Assembly: GCF_900119365.1 (NCBI RefSeq)
Contig: NZ_FPJO01000023.1
Location: forward strand, 46,796-110,795
Direction of reading: 5' to 3'
DNA from: Streptomyces atratus
GTDB lineage: Bacteria > Actinomycetota > Actinomycetes > Streptomycetales > Streptomycetaceae
Length of the DNA: 64,000 nt
Positions 42,523-52,066 of this stretch are shown piece after piece. A program made the position numbers and the translations under genes. Every line of letters begins with the position of its first letter. The first letter of the stretch is position 1. The notes beneath the pieces were generated by a model. It made no database searches. It was not told the DNA's origin and saw nothing but the letters and a program-made list of their open reading frames with translations.

Positions 42523-43833
42523 TCAGCGCACCTCGATGAACCCTTCCGCGTCCCGCCCCGGCCGTGCCGCGGGCTCGGCCGCCGCGCGCCCCACCGCCAC
42601 CGCCCCCAGCGGATCCCAGCTCTCCGGCAGCTCCAGCACCTCGCGCACCACGGAGCGGCAGAACATCGTCGACGACACCCACGCCGAGCCCAGCCGCTCA
42701 CCGGCCAGCGCCACCAGGAAGTTCTGGATGCCGGCCCCCGCGGCGACCACGAACATCTCGCGCTCCGCCGTGTCCCGCCGCTCGTCCCCGTAGGCGTGGG
42801 AGCCGTCCATCACCAGACACGGCACCACCAGATACGGCGCCCGGCGCAGCACATCGCCCCGCCGCACCCGCTTGGCGACCGACTCCTCGCTCCTGCCGTC
42901 GCGCCGCAGATCCGCGATCCACGCGTCCCGCATCGCGTCGAGCAGCCGGGTCCGCGACTCCTCGGACTCCAGCAGGACGAACCGCCACGGCGTCGTGTGA
43001 TGCGGCGCGGGCGCCGTCACCGCCGCGGCCACGGCCCGCCGCACCGCACCCGGGTCCACCGGGTCGTCGGTGAACTCGCGCACCGTACGCCGCAGGGTCA
43101 CCGCCTCCCGCACCGCCTCCGACGTACCGAGCCGGAACATGTCGTCGGCCGCGACCCGCACCATCGCGCGGGCACCACCGGCATCGGCCGGGTCCACCAC
43201 ATGACCGAGCCCCCGCACGACCGCGACGGGCAGCCCGTCCGCCTTGCCCTTGACCAGGTCACCGGCCGAGGCCAGCTCGTCGGCGGTGGCGACCACGGTG
43301 GCGCTCAGCGGATTGCCGTACGCGTCCGTGCCGCCGCGCAGATCGTCCAGCACCCGGACCCCGGCCGCCCCGATCGCCACATCGGTCAGCCCGTTGCGCC
43401 ACGGGCGCCCGAAGGTGTCCGTGACGACGACCCCGACCTCCACGCCGAGGGTGTCCCGCAGCCCGTCGCGGATCGCCCGCGCCGAGGCGTCCGGGTCCTC
43501 GGGCAGCAACAGCACCGTCCCGGCGGGGGTGTTCGAGGCGTCGACCCCGGCCGCGGCCATGACCAGACCCTGCCGGTTCTCCACGATCCGCAGCGTGCCG
43601 CGCCGCGCCACCACCCGTACCGTCTCGGCGTCGATCGCCGCCTCGCGGTCGGTGGCCTCGACGATCCGGCCCTCCGCCTTGGAGACGATCTTCGAGGTGA
43701 CCAGCAGGACGTCGCCGTCGACCAGACCCGGCCCGGTCGAGGCGATCAGCTTCGCCAGGTCGTCCCCGGCCCGCACCTCGGGCATCCCGGGCAGCGCCCA
43801 GACCCGGTACGAGGGCGCCGCGCCGGCGCTCAC
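42523..43833 (-). CDS. fbiB: F420 gamma-glutamyl ligase/reductase, bifunctional
   Basis: A 436-residue fusion. The N-terminal CofE domain (about 1-240) adds L-glutamates to F420-0, with motifs DGDVLLVTSKIVSKAEGR and GVVVTDTFGRPWRNGLTDVA. The C-terminal nitroreductase-like FMN domain (about 245-436) reduces the dehydro-F420 intermediate. The fusion is typical of actinobacterial FbiB. The GTG start overlaps the fbiA stop by four bases, so the two steps of F420 synthesis are coupled. Confidence 0.94.
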   Translation of the reverse strand: MSAGAAPSYRVWALPGMPEVRAGDDLAKLIASTGPGLVDGDVLLVTSKIVSKAEGRIVEATDREAAIDAETVRVVARRGTLRIVENRQGLVMAAAGVDASNTPAGTVLLLPEDPDASARAIRDGLRDTLGVEVGVVVTDTFGRPWRNGLTDVAIGAAGVRVLDDLRGGTDAYGNPLSATVVATADELASAGDLVKGKADGLPVAVVRGLGHVVDPADAGGARAMVRVAADDMFRLGTSEAVREAVTLRRTVREFTDDPVDPGAVRRAVAAAVTAPAPHHTTPWRFVLLESEESRTRLLDAMRDAWIADLRRDGRSEESVAKRVRRGDVLRRAPYLVVPCLVMDGSHAYGDERRDTAEREMFVVAAGAGIQNFLVALAGERLGSAWVSSTMFCRSVVREVLELPESWDPLGAVAVGRAAAEPAARPGRDAEGFIEVR

Positions 43834-44786
43834 GCCCGTACCTCCTCGGCCAGCACCAGCGCCTGCCGGGCCATCTCCGCCGTCGCGTCGACATCGGTCA
43901 TCATCAGAGGCACGGGACGGCAGCGGATGCCCGCGGCCTCCACCTCGCCGACCGCCCCGGCGTCCACCGTGTCGACGAGCCAGCCGTCGAGCAGCCCGGA
44001 GCCGTAGTGCCTGGCCACGGCCGACGCCGTCGACTCGACGCCCACCGCGGCGAGGACCTTGTCCGCCATGCCGCGCACCGGCGCGTCCCCGACGATGGGG
44101 GAGAGGCCGACGACCGGCACCCCGGCCTCGGCGATGGCCTCCCGGATCCCGGGCACGGCGAGGATGGTCCCCACCGACACGACGGGGTTGGACGGCGGGA
44201 AGAGGATCACATCGGCCTCGGCGATGGCCTCCAGCACTCCCGGGGCCGGCTTCGCCTGCTCGGCGCCGACCGGCACGATCGCCTGCGCCTGGACCGAGGC
44301 GCGCAGCTTCACCCAGTACTCCTGGAAGTGGATCGCTCTGCGCTCGCCGTCCATGTCGACCGCGACATGGGTCTCGACCCGGTCGTCGGACATCGGCAGC
44401 AGCCGCACCCCGGGCTTCCAGCGCGCGCAGAGCGCTTCGGTGACGGCGCTCAGCGGATAGCCGGCGCCCAGCATCTGCGTGCGGACGATGTGCGTCGCGA
44501 AGTCACGGTCGCCGAGCCCGAACCACTCCGGCCCCACGCCGTACGCCGCGAGCTCCTCCTTGACGTGGAAGCTCTCGTCCGTACGTCCCCAGCCCTGCTC
44601 CTCGTTGATGCCACCGCCGAGGGTGTACATCACGGTGTCGAGGTCGGGGCAGACCTTCAGCCCGAACAGATGGATGTCGTCACCGGTGTTGCCGATCACC
44701 GTGATGTCCGCGTCGGGCGCGGCCTGCTTGAGGCCACGCAGAAAACGAGCACCACCGATACCGCCGGCCAGAACCACAATGCGCAT
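43830..44786 (-). CDS. fbiA: 2-phospho-L-lactate (or phosphoenolpyruvate) transferase for F420
   Basis: A 318-residue CofD/FbiA enzyme that joins the lactyl or enolpyruvyl nucleotide to the deazaflavin Fo, forming (dehydro-)F420-0. MRIVVLAGGIGGARFLRGL is the N-terminal nucleotide loop. VIGNTGDDIHLFGLKVCPDL and DVILFPPSNPVVSVGTIL are conserved active-site segments. In actinobacteria the donor is usually the phosphoenolpyruvate-derived nucleotide. It is first in the fbiA-fbiB pair, followed directly by fbiB. Confidence 0.95.
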   Translation of the reverse strand: MRIVVLAGGIGGARFLRGLKQAAPDADITVIGNTGDDIHLFGLKVCPDLDTVMYTLGGGINEEQGWGRTDESFHVKEELAAYGVGPEWFGLGDRDFATHIVRTQMLGAGYPLSAVTEALCARWKPGVRLLPMSDDRVETHVAVDMDGERRAIHFQEYWVKLRASVQAQAIVPVGAEQAKPAPGVLEAIAEADVILFPPSNPVVSVGTILAVPGIREAIAEAGVPVVGLSPIVGDAPVRGMADKVLAAVGVESTASAVARHYGSGLLDGWLVDTVDAGAVGEVEAAGIRCRPVPLMMTDVDATAEMARQALVLAEEVRA

Positions 44787-44849
44787 GCAGACAGTCTGTC
44801 AGGCGAAGCCTGATCCTTGCCGGGGCGGTGGCGGGCGACGGGTGGGCTG

Positions 44850-45350
44850 TCAGGCGGGCACGACATCCACGGCTGCCGGGGCGCATTGGGCCGCGTGCAT
44901 CGGCATCTCGGTCAGACCCGGGTAGTAGATGTGCAGACTGACGGCCGGTTCGAGGGAGTCGTTGACCACTTCGTGCGCGTAGCCGGGCGCGAAGACCCGC
45001 TGCGCACCCGGGTCCAGCGCGCGGGTGGCGCGCTCGGTGCGCTCGGTCAGCCGGCCCTCCAGGACGGTCAGCACGCCGGAGGACAGGCCGTGGTCGTGGA
45101 GCCCGCTGCCCTGGCCGGGCACCCAGCTGAGCAGCCAGACCTCGTAGCCGAGTCCGGTGCGCAGGCGGTGGTACCAGCGGGTGGTGGTGTCGTAACGGAC
45201 GAGCGGCGCCCACTGGGCGCGATCGGCGGCGATGGAGCGGGCGAGGCCGACGAACTCGGAGACGGTGGAGGGGTGCTCGCGGGCCGGCTGGAGGAGGTGC
45301 TGGACCTCGAGGATGTCGCCGGCGATCTGGAGGTCGCTGTCGCTGTTCAT
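44850..45350 (-). CDS. Cysteine dioxygenase family protein
   Basis: A 166-residue cupin that oxidises L-cysteine to cysteine sulfinate with non-haem iron. The three His ligands are H85 and H87 in GSGLHDHGLS and H126 in GYAHEVVN. A substrate-binding Arg is likely in HRLRTGLGYEVWLL. Length and motif spacing match bacterial cysteine dioxygenases. ATG 45350 has GAGGAA in reach upstream. It is a single gene, codirectional with fbiA-fbiB (its stop is 63 bases upstream of the fbiA start) and divergent from whiB. Confidence 0.9.
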   Translation of the reverse strand: MNSDSDLQIAGDILEVQHLLQPAREHPSTVSEFVGLARSIAADRAQWAPLVRYDTTTRWYHRLRTGLGYEVWLLSWVPGQGSGLHDHGLSSGVLTVLEGRLTERTERATRALDPGAQRVFAPGYAHEVVNDSLEPAVSLHIYYPGLTEMPMHAAQCAPAAVDVVPA

Positions 45351-46062
45351 GGGTGAGGTGGTTCCTCGGCATGGGGGGGGCGTGTGCGGGGTGTCGCGGA
45401 GACCGGAGAACCTCGGTCGCGGGGAACGTCGGGAAAGACGTCCCGCGGATGCGGAAGTACTGCGGAGAGCCTCTGCGAGAGGAGCTGGATCAGAGCCGGC
45501 GCCCTGGGGGCATCAACAGCTGTGACAGCTGGAACAGCAACAGCGAGCCTGGACAGCGGTGCGGAACCCACGGACGTGGGTGGCGTACATCGCGGCAGTC
45601 GCTGGCATGCGTTAAAGGAGACCGGCTCGATCCGCCGCTGTCAACCCAATGCCCGATTTGGGGGTAATGTTTCACCTCATCCGGCTACTGGGTCCGGAGG
45701 GGGGTTTATGCAGTCGCCGTGACGGAGATGTGGCGCATCAGCCGTGCCCTCAAACGTCATTGGCGCACCGTGACCCGACTGTGATCTTGGTCGCTTCGGT
45801 GATCGAATCGAAACATCGGGGTGGCTCCGCCCGTCTCACTCAATGAGAAGCCGGGGCGCGGCGAGACCCGTGGCATATGTCAGGTTTTTGGTGATTTGCA
45901 CACTTTCCGCGTAGGCTTGGTTCCGCAGAGTGAATACCTGGGCCAATAGCAGATCTTCGCTTGACTGGCCTGGAGCTACACACTTGTAATTTCACTCGTG
46001 TCGTTCGGCCGTGATCAGTAACGGCTGCATGACGGGACGCAAGAGACAGACGAGGGGCGCAC
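45351..46062. other. 712-base intergenic region upstream of whiB
   Basis: This holds the upstream region of the leftward cysteine dioxygenase gene and of whiB. Visible features are a run of eight G (45372-45379) and a CAG-rich stretch with the palindrome CAGCTGTGACAGCTG at 45518-45532. The 200 bases before whiB are AT-richer. No reading frame looks protein-like. Developmental regulation of whiB would be expected here, but no specific operator can be named from sequence alone. Confidence 0.55.
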
Positions 46063-46326
46063 ATGACCGAGCTGTTCCAGCAACTGCTGGTCGAGGACGC
46101 GGACGAGGAACTCGGCTGGCAGGAGCGCGCACTGTGCGCCCAGACCGATCCCGAGTCCTTCTTCCCCGAGAAGGGCGGATCCACCCGCGAGGCCAAGAAG
46201 GTCTGTCTCGCCTGTGAAGTCCGGTCCGAGTGCCTCGAATATGCCCTTTCCAATGACGAACGCTTCGGAATCTGGGGCGGTCTGTCGGAACGTGAACGGC
46301 GCCGCTTGAAGAAGGCCGCCATCTGA
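46063..46326 (+). CDS. whiB: WhiB iron-sulfur sporulation regulator
   Basis: An 87-residue member of the actinobacteria-specific Wbl family. The [4Fe-4S] cluster ligands are C25, C48, C51 and C57. The G(I/V)WGG turn is GIWGG at 69-73, and a basic C-terminus (RERRRLKKAAI) contacts DNA. Length and sequence fit WhiB itself, which works with WhiA to trigger aerial hyphae to stop growing and septate. ATG 46063 follows GAGGGG. It is a single gene; a hairpin of repeated CCGCGGAACACCGCGG lies just downstream. Confidence 0.97.
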   Translation: MTELFQQLLVEDADEELGWQERALCAQTDPESFFPEKGGSTREAKKVCLACEVRSECLEYALSNDERFGIWGGLSERERRRLKKAAI

Positions 46327-46674
46327 CCGCGGAACACCGCGACAACCGCCCGCGGAACACCGCGGCGACGAGAACGCCTCACCGCCGGACACCCCGGCCA
46401 CCGAGCATTCCCACAACCGAAGACCCGGACCGCGACCGACCATGGCCCGCCGCCTGCGCCCTGCCCGCAGACGACGGGCCATCGCCGTACCCGCCGCGAC
46501 TCCACCACCGCCCGGCCGCGGCCCCGTTCGAGCGCTCGGCGCCACCGCGGTTATCCGTACCGTTAGTGTGGGGCCCCGTCCGAGACGCGCCAACGCCCCG
46601 ACAGGGCGCGCGTGTACACCGATGCAGCCCCCGGGGTGACGCCCCCCGGACCCGGCCGGAGGGCCCGTACCTCG
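46327..46674. other. Intergenic region between whiB and the large glycosyltransferase gene
   Basis: Noncoding as far as can be seen. It opens with two copies of CCGCGGAACACCGCG (46327-46341 and 46350-46364). The second continues to CCGCGG and can form a hairpin, a possible whiB terminator. The rest carries the upstream region of the glycosyltransferase gene; no confident promoter was identified. Confidence 0.55.
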
Positions 46675-49600
46675 ATGTCCGTGCACAGCCAATCGGCGGC
46701 GCCGTACGCGGCCGCCACCGCCCCAGAGTTCCCCCGGCATGTCGTCACCGCCGTGCTCGTCTCCCACGACGGCGCACGCTGGCTGCCCGACGCGCTCGCC
46801 GGGCTGCTCGGGCAGGAACGCCCCGTACAGAACGCCGTCGCCGCCGACACCGGCAGCGCCGACGACTCCGCGCAGCTGGTCACCGAGGCGCTCGGTGCCG
46901 AACGGGTCCTGCACCTCGCGCGCCGTACGAGCTTCGGCACCGCCGTCGACGAGGCGACCCGCACGGCCGGCATCCTCACCCCCGAGGACCTGCCGTACCT
47001 GAAGCGCCCCAGCAGCTGGGACCCCGTCAGCAGGGCCTGGCGAGAAGACGCCTACGACCTGCCCGAACTGCCGCACGGCGAACCGGTGCAGTGGCTCTGG
47101 CTGCTCCACGACGACTGCGCACCCGAGCCCGAAGCGCTCGCCGAGCTGCTGCGCGTCGTCGACACCGACCCGCACGCCGCGATCGTCGGCCCCAAGCTCC
47201 GCGGCTGGTACGACCGCAAGCAGCTGCTGGAGGTCGGTGTCTCCATCGCCAACAGCGGACGCCGCTGGACCGGGCTCGACCGCCGCGAGCAGGACCAGGG
47301 CCAGCACGACCAGGTCCGTACCGTGCTCTCCGTCTCCACCGCCGGCATGCTGATCCGCCGTGATGTCTGGGAGGAGCTCGGCGGGTTCGACCGCAGCCTT
47401 CCCCTGATGCGTGACGACGTCGACCTGTGCTGGCGCGCGCACGTCGCGGGACACCGGGTGCTCGTCGCCCCCGACGCCGTCCTCAGGCATGCCGAGGCCT
47501 CGGCCCGCGAGCGCCGCCCGATCGACTGCGCGGGCCGCTCGGTCGCCTCCCCGCACCGCGTCGACAAGGCCGGCGCCGTCTACACGATGCTGGTCAACGC
47601 CCGCGCCAAGGTGCTGCCCTGGGTGCTGCTCAGGCTCGTCGTCGGCACCCTGCTGCGCACCCTCGCCTATCTCGTCGGCAAGGTGCCCGGCCAGGCCGTC
47701 GACGAGGTCACCGGGCTCTTCGGCACCCTGCTGCGCCCCGGACGGATCCTCGCGGCCCGGCGCAGCCGCGGCAAGGGCACCGTCGACCAGACCGAGCTGC
47801 GCGGCCTCTTCCCACCGCCCGGTGCCACCGTCCGCGCCACCGTGGACCAGGTCACCGGAAACTTCGGCAGCGGCTCCGACGCCGACCCGGGCGGCTCCCG
47901 GCACGGCGCAGTGGAGTCCGGCCCCGGTGGTGACGACGCCGACTTCCTGGAGATCGAGCAGTTCGCACGGCTCAAGCGGATCGGGCGCAAGCCTGGCCCG
48001 GTGCTCTTCGCCGTCCTGCTCCTGGTCTCGCTCGTCGCCTGCCGCGGCCTCCTCGGAGGCGGCGCGCTGACCGGCGGCGCACTGCTGCCCGCCCCCGGCG
48101 ACGTCTCCGACCTGTGGAACAAGTACGCGGACGGCTGGCACACGGTCGGCACCGGCGGCACGCAGACCGCGCCGCCCTACCTCGCCGTGCTCTCCGCCCT
48201 GTCCGCACTGTTCCTCGGCTCGACCGGCTTCGCGCTCACCCTGCTGCTGGTCTGCTCCGTACCGCTCGCCGGACTCACCGCGTACTTCGCCTCCCGGCCG
48301 CTGCTCGAATCGAGGCTGCTGCGGGCCTGGGCGAGCGTCGCGTACGCCTTCCTGCCCGCCGCGACCGGCGCCCTGGCGACCGGCCGTCTCGGCACCGCCG
48401 TACTGGCCGTCCTGCTCCCGCTGATCGCCCGCGCCGCCGTCTCCGCGCACGGCATGCGGGCCGGCGGCGACGCCCGCGGCAGCTGGCGTGCGACCTGGGC
48501 GTACACCCTGCTCCTCACCTTCGTGATGGCGTTCACGCCGATCGTCTGGCCGCTCGCCGTGGTCCTCGGCATCGGCGTGCTCGTACTGCGCCGCGGCGAC
48601 ATCACCGCGTACGGGCTCCGCTTCCTCGCCGCGATCGGCACCCCGCTGCTCGTTCTCGCGCCCTGGTCGCTCTCGCTCCTCACCAGTCCGTCCGCCTTCC
48701 TGAAGGAGGTGGGCCTGGACATCGGTACGGGCACGGCCTCCGCGCTCGACCTGCTCGGCATCAGCCCCGGCGGCCCCAAGGCCGCGGGCGGCGTGCTGCT
48801 GCTCGGCATCGTGCTCGCCGCGCTCGCCGCGCTGCTGCGCGGGGAGCGGCAGTTCGCGGTACGCACCGCGTGGGCGGTCGCGCTCGTGGCTCTGGTCTTC
48901 GCCGCGTTGGCCAACGGCTCGGGCTGGGCCGGTCCCGCCACCCTCGTCTACGGCATCGCGCTGATCGCCGCCGCGCTGGTCGGCGCGGACGGTGCCCGGG
49001 TGCGCGTCGCCGAGCTCAGCTTCGGCTGGCGGCAGCCGGTCGCCGTGCTGATCGCCCTCGCCGCGGCGCTCGCCCCGGTGCTGGCCGCCGCGGGCTGGAT
49101 GATCGGTGGTGCGGCGGGTCCGCTGGAGCGGCGCGACCCGGTGCAGGTGCCCGCGTTCGTCGCCGAGGAGAGCGCCACCCGCGACCAGCCGCGCACCCTG
49201 GTTCTCGGCGGCACCTCGCCCGCCACCGTCTCGTACACCCTGGTACGCGGCTCCGGCGCGCGGCTCGGTGACGCCGAGCTGGTCGAGGCGGGCGGCAGCA
49301 ACAGCCACCTCGACAAGGTCGTGGCCAACCTCGTCGCGGGCTCCGGAGCCGACCAGGGCCGACAGCTCAGCGGCTTCGCGATCCGTTACGTACTGGTCCG
49401 CGACGGCGCTCCGAAGGCGATGAGCCGGGTCCTGGACGCGACTCCGGGGCTCAGCCGGCTGAGCCAGCTGGACGGCAGCGCGCTGTGGCGGGTCGACCGC
49501 CAGGTCGCCCGAGTCATGATCATTCCGTCCGGAGCCGACGAGGAACCGCTGCCCGTCGGCTCGCTGCCCGTCGAGGCGCACACCAAGGTCCCGGCGGGCG

Positions 49601-50496
49601 GCTCCGGCCGCGTGCTGCGGATCGCAGACGCCGCCGACCCCGGCTGGCAGGCCACGCTCGACGGCCGGGCGCTGACCCCGAAGACCGTCGACGGCTGGGC
49701 CCAGGGCTTCGAGCTCCCCGCCGAGGGCGGCACGCTGGACCTCACGTACGACACCCCGTTCACCCACACCGCCTGGATCTGGGTCCAGTCCGCGCTGGCC
49801 GTCTTCCTGCTGGTACTCGCCCTGCCCGGCCGCCGCCGGGAGATCGACGACGACCTGCCCGAGGAGGCCGTGACGGTCCCCGCGGAGCCGGTCGTCGGCG
49901 AGGGACGCCGGGCCCGCAGGCTGCGCGCGGCCGCCCAGGCGGAAGCGGAGGCCGAGGCCGAGCCGGCCGAGGAGGCGGGGCAGTACATCCCGGCCCAGCA
50001 GACGGGGGACTACACCCCCGCCGAACAGACCGCCGAGCCGCAACCGCACGGAAGCGACGACCAGGGCATCTTCGCCCCGCAGACCGGCGACGAGGACGCC
50101 TTCGCCCCGCAGGCCGACACCGGCCAGTACGCGGCGGTGCCGCAGCAGCAGTACGGCGAATGGGACGCGCAGCAGTACCAGGACGCCGGCTACCAGCAGT
50201 ACCAGGGCGAGCAGTACGGGGACGGCCGGTACGCCCCGCAGCAGGACGGCCAGTACGCCCCGCAGCAGAACCACCTGGCCGCCGGCCCGTACCAGCAGAA
50301 CACCTACGACCCGTACGGCTACGCCGCGCAGCAGCAGTACGACCCGCAGGCCCAGGCCCCGTACGACCCCCAGGCCCCCTACGGCCAGCAGGTCGCACCG
50401 CAGGGCCAGTACGACCCGCAGAACCCCGACGAGAACCCCGCCCCGGGCCACAACCCGTGGCCGACCGGTAACGCATCGCGAGGCGAGTCCGAGTGA
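46675..50496 (+). CDS. Very large membrane glycosyltransferase (GT2) with Gln/Tyr-rich tail
   Basis: The 1273-residue product begins with a cytoplasmic GT2 domain (about 20-310: VTAVLVSHDGARW, DDCAPEP at 145-151, LMRDDVDLCWRAHVAGHRVL near 243). Two membrane helices lie near 312-335 and about ten more between 440 and 805. A large extracytoplasmic region (about 805-1030), a final TM (1031-1052) and a cytoplasmic tail follow; from about 1103 it is rich in Gln, Tyr, Pro and Asp (QYAPQQDGQYAPQQN). ATG 46675 follows GGAGGG by about 11 bases. Probably flips or extends a wall glycan. Its stop overlaps the next gene. Confidence 0.85.
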   Translation: MSVHSQSAAPYAAATAPEFPRHVVTAVLVSHDGARWLPDALAGLLGQERPVQNAVAADTGSADDSAQLVTEALGAERVLHLARRTSFGTAVDEATRTAGILTPEDLPYLKRPSSWDPVSRAWREDAYDLPELPHGEPVQWLWLLHDDCAPEPEALAELLRVVDTDPHAAIVGPKLRGWYDRKQLLEVGVSIANSGRRWTGLDRREQDQGQHDQVRTVLSVSTAGMLIRRDVWEELGGFDRSLPLMRDDVDLCWRAHVAGHRVLVAPDAVLRHAEASARERRPIDCAGRSVASPHRVDKAGAVYTMLVNARAKVLPWVLLRLVVGTLLRTLAYLVGKVPGQAVDEVTGLFGTLLRPGRILAARRSRGKGTVDQTELRGLFPPPGATVRATVDQVTGNFGSGSDADPGGSRHGAVESGPGGDDADFLEIEQFARLKRIGRKPGPVLFAVLLLVSLVACRGLLGGGALTGGALLPAPGDVSDLWNKYADGWHTVGTGGTQTAPPYLAVLSALSALFLGSTGFALTLLLVCSVPLAGLTAYFASRPLLESRLLRAWASVAYAFLPAATGALATGRLGTAVLAVLLPLIARAAVSAHGMRAGGDARGSWRATWAYTLLLTFVMAFTPIVWPLAVVLGIGVLVLRRGDITAYGLRFLAAIGTPLLVLAPWSLSLLTSPSAFLKEVGLDIGTGTASALDLLGISPGGPKAAGGVLLLGIVLAALAALLRGERQFAVRTAWAVALVALVFAALANGSGWAGPATLVYGIALIAAALVGADGARVRVAELSFGWRQPVAVLIALAAALAPVLAAAGWMIGGAAGPLERRDPVQVPAFVAEESATRDQPRTLVLGGTSPATVSYTLVRGSGARLGDAELVEAGGSNSHLDKVVANLVAGSGADQGRQLSGFAIRYVLVRDGAPKAMSRVLDATPGLSRLSQLDGSALWRVDRQVARVMIIPSGADEEPLPVGSLPVEAHTKVPAGGSGRVLRIADAADPGWQATLDGRALTPKTVDGWAQGFELPAEGGTLDLTYDTPFTHTAWIWVQSALAVFLLVLALPGRRREIDDDLPEEAVTVPAEPVVGEGRRARRLRAAAQAEAEAEAEPAEEAGQYIPAQQTGDYTPAEQTAEPQPHGSDDQGIFAPQTGDEDAFAPQADTGQYAAVPQQQYGEWDAQQYQDAGYQQYQGEQYGDGRYAPQQDGQYAPQQNHLAAGPYQQNTYDPYGYAAQQQYDPQAQAPYDPQAPYGQQVAPQGQYDPQNPDENPAPGHNPWPTGNASRGESE

Positions 50497-52016
50497 AGTC
50501 CACCAGCCTGTCCCTCATCGCGGGCACCGTCGCCCTCGCCGCCGTCACCGGATTCGCCGCGCTCACCGCGCCCGGCGACGGGGACACCGCACCGGCGAAG
50601 ACCGCCGCACGGCTGCCGGTGGAACGGTCCAGCCTGCTCTGCCCGGCCCCCGGCCTCTCGGACCTGGCGGAGACGACCTACACCTCCTTCTCCCCGGCGG
50701 GCGGCAGCGGTGGCGAGGCCGGCACGGCCGAACTGCTGATGTCCACCGCCACCACGTCCGACGGCGGCAAGAAGGACGAGAAGAAGGACAAGAAGGACAA
50801 GAAGAAGGCGGATCCCGGAAAGCCGGTCGTCGCGCTCAAGGAGCCCGGCAAACCGGCCACCGCCGAGGCATCGGGCGCCGACGCCCCCGCGCTGGTCGGC
50901 ACCGCCACCGGCCGCCTGGCCTCCGGCTGGACCGCCCAGCAGACCACCACGGTCGAGGCGGGCGGCGGCCGCGGCCTGCTCGGCGTCAGCTGCACCGGGC
51001 CCGACACGGACTTCTGGTTCCCGGCCGCGAGCACCGCGAAGTCCCGCGAGGACTACGTCCACCTGACCAACCCGGACGACACCGCGGCCGTCGCCGACAT
51101 CGAGCTGTACGGTCCGGACGGCTCCCTCAAGTCCGATGTCGGCGAGGGCATCACGGTGCCCGCCCGCTCCAGCGTGCCGGTGCTGATCTCCACGCTGACG
51201 AGCGAGGTCGCCGAGGATGTGACCGTCCACGTCACCACCCGCACCGGACGCGTCGGCGCGGTCGTCAGGACCGCGGACGAGGAGACCGGCAGCGACTGGC
51301 TGGCCGCCTCCACCGGCCCGACGGGCACCCTGGTGCTCCCCGGCATCCCCGCGGACGCCACCTCGGTCCGTCTCGTGGCCTTCGCGACGGGCGACGACGA
51401 CGCCGATCTGACGGTGAAACTGATCGGCAAGACCGGCGCGATCTCCCCGGTAGGCAACGAGAGTCTCCACGTCAAGTCCCGGATGACCGCGGGCGTCGAC
51501 CTGAAGGACATCACCAAGGGCGAGGCCGGCTCCCTGCTGCTGACCCCGGCCCAGGGGAAGAAGAACGCCCCCGTGGTCGCCGCACTGCGCGTGGTCCGCG
51601 GCACCGGCGACAAGCAGGAGGTCGGCTACATCCCGGCGACCGGCCCGGTGGGCGCGCGGGCGACCGTGGCCGACAACCGGGACAAGGGATCGGTCCTCTC
51701 GCTCACCGCGCCGGGGGCCACCGCCACCGTGAAGGTCACCGCGTCGGCGGGCAGCGAGGGCGGCGAACAGACCGTCAAGAAGTACACGGTCAAGGGCGGT
51801 ACGACGCTGGCGGTCACCCCGCCCGTACCGTCCGGCCTCAAGGGCGGCTACGCCCTGACGGTCGAGACGGAGTCGGGCGGCCCGGTCCACGCCGCGCGCA
51901 CGCTCACCCTCACGCAGAACGGCATCCAGATGTTCACCGTGCAGACCCTGCCGGACGACCGCGGCACGGTCGAGGTGCCCACCGCCGAGCAGGACCTGTC
52001 GGTCCTCGACGACTGA
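50493..52016 (+). CDS. DUF5719-family secreted protein
   Basis: A 507-residue protein with an N-terminal signal or membrane anchor (about 5-25), a Lys-rich charged stretch (GGKKDEKKDKKDKKKADPGK, about 90-110), and beta-rich repeats to the end. It matches the actinobacterial DUF5719 family as remembered; function unknown, probably extracytoplasmic. GTG 50493 overlaps the glycosyltransferase stop by four bases, so the two are translationally coupled and probably act together. Confidence 0.82.
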   Translation: MKSTSLSLIAGTVALAAVTGFAALTAPGDGDTAPAKTAARLPVERSSLLCPAPGLSDLAETTYTSFSPAGGSGGEAGTAELLMSTATTSDGGKKDEKKDKKDKKKADPGKPVVALKEPGKPATAEASGADAPALVGTATGRLASGWTAQQTTTVEAGGGRGLLGVSCTGPDTDFWFPAASTAKSREDYVHLTNPDDTAAVADIELYGPDGSLKSDVGEGITVPARSSVPVLISTLTSEVAEDVTVHVTTRTGRVGAVVRTADEETGSDWLAASTGPTGTLVLPGIPADATSVRLVAFATGDDDADLTVKLIGKTGAISPVGNESLHVKSRMTAGVDLKDITKGEAGSLLLTPAQGKKNAPVVAALRVVRGTGDKQEVGYIPATGPVGARATVADNRDKGSVLSLTAPGATATVKVTASAGSEGGEQTVKKYTVKGGTTLAVTPPVPSGLKGGYALTVETESGGPVHAARTLTLTQNGIQMFTVQTLPDDRGTVEVPTAEQDLSVLDD

Positions 52017-52021
52017 GCAGT

Positions 52022-52066
52022 CGGTACGGGCGGGACGCGGGAGGTCCGCTACTCCTGCCCGTACCG
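52022..52066. terminator. Probable terminator between DUF5719 and zincin genes
   Basis: CGGTACGGGC (52022-52031) and GCCCGTACCG (52057-52066) are perfect inverted copies with a 25-base loop that contains the stop of the leftward gene. It separates convergent genes; a long loop makes it weaker than the others. Confidence 0.5.

Noticed and set aside
45384..45722. Small ORFs in the gap upstream of whiB as hypothetical genes
   Set aside because: Their composition is not protein-like, starts lack ribosome binding sites and the frames disagree with the third-position GC pattern.
46015..50451. A 1478-codon open frame antisense to whiB and the large glycosyltransferase
   Set aside because: It is the GC-bias shadow of those genes; composition is Gly/Arg/Val-rich without domains, and both sense genes are well supported.
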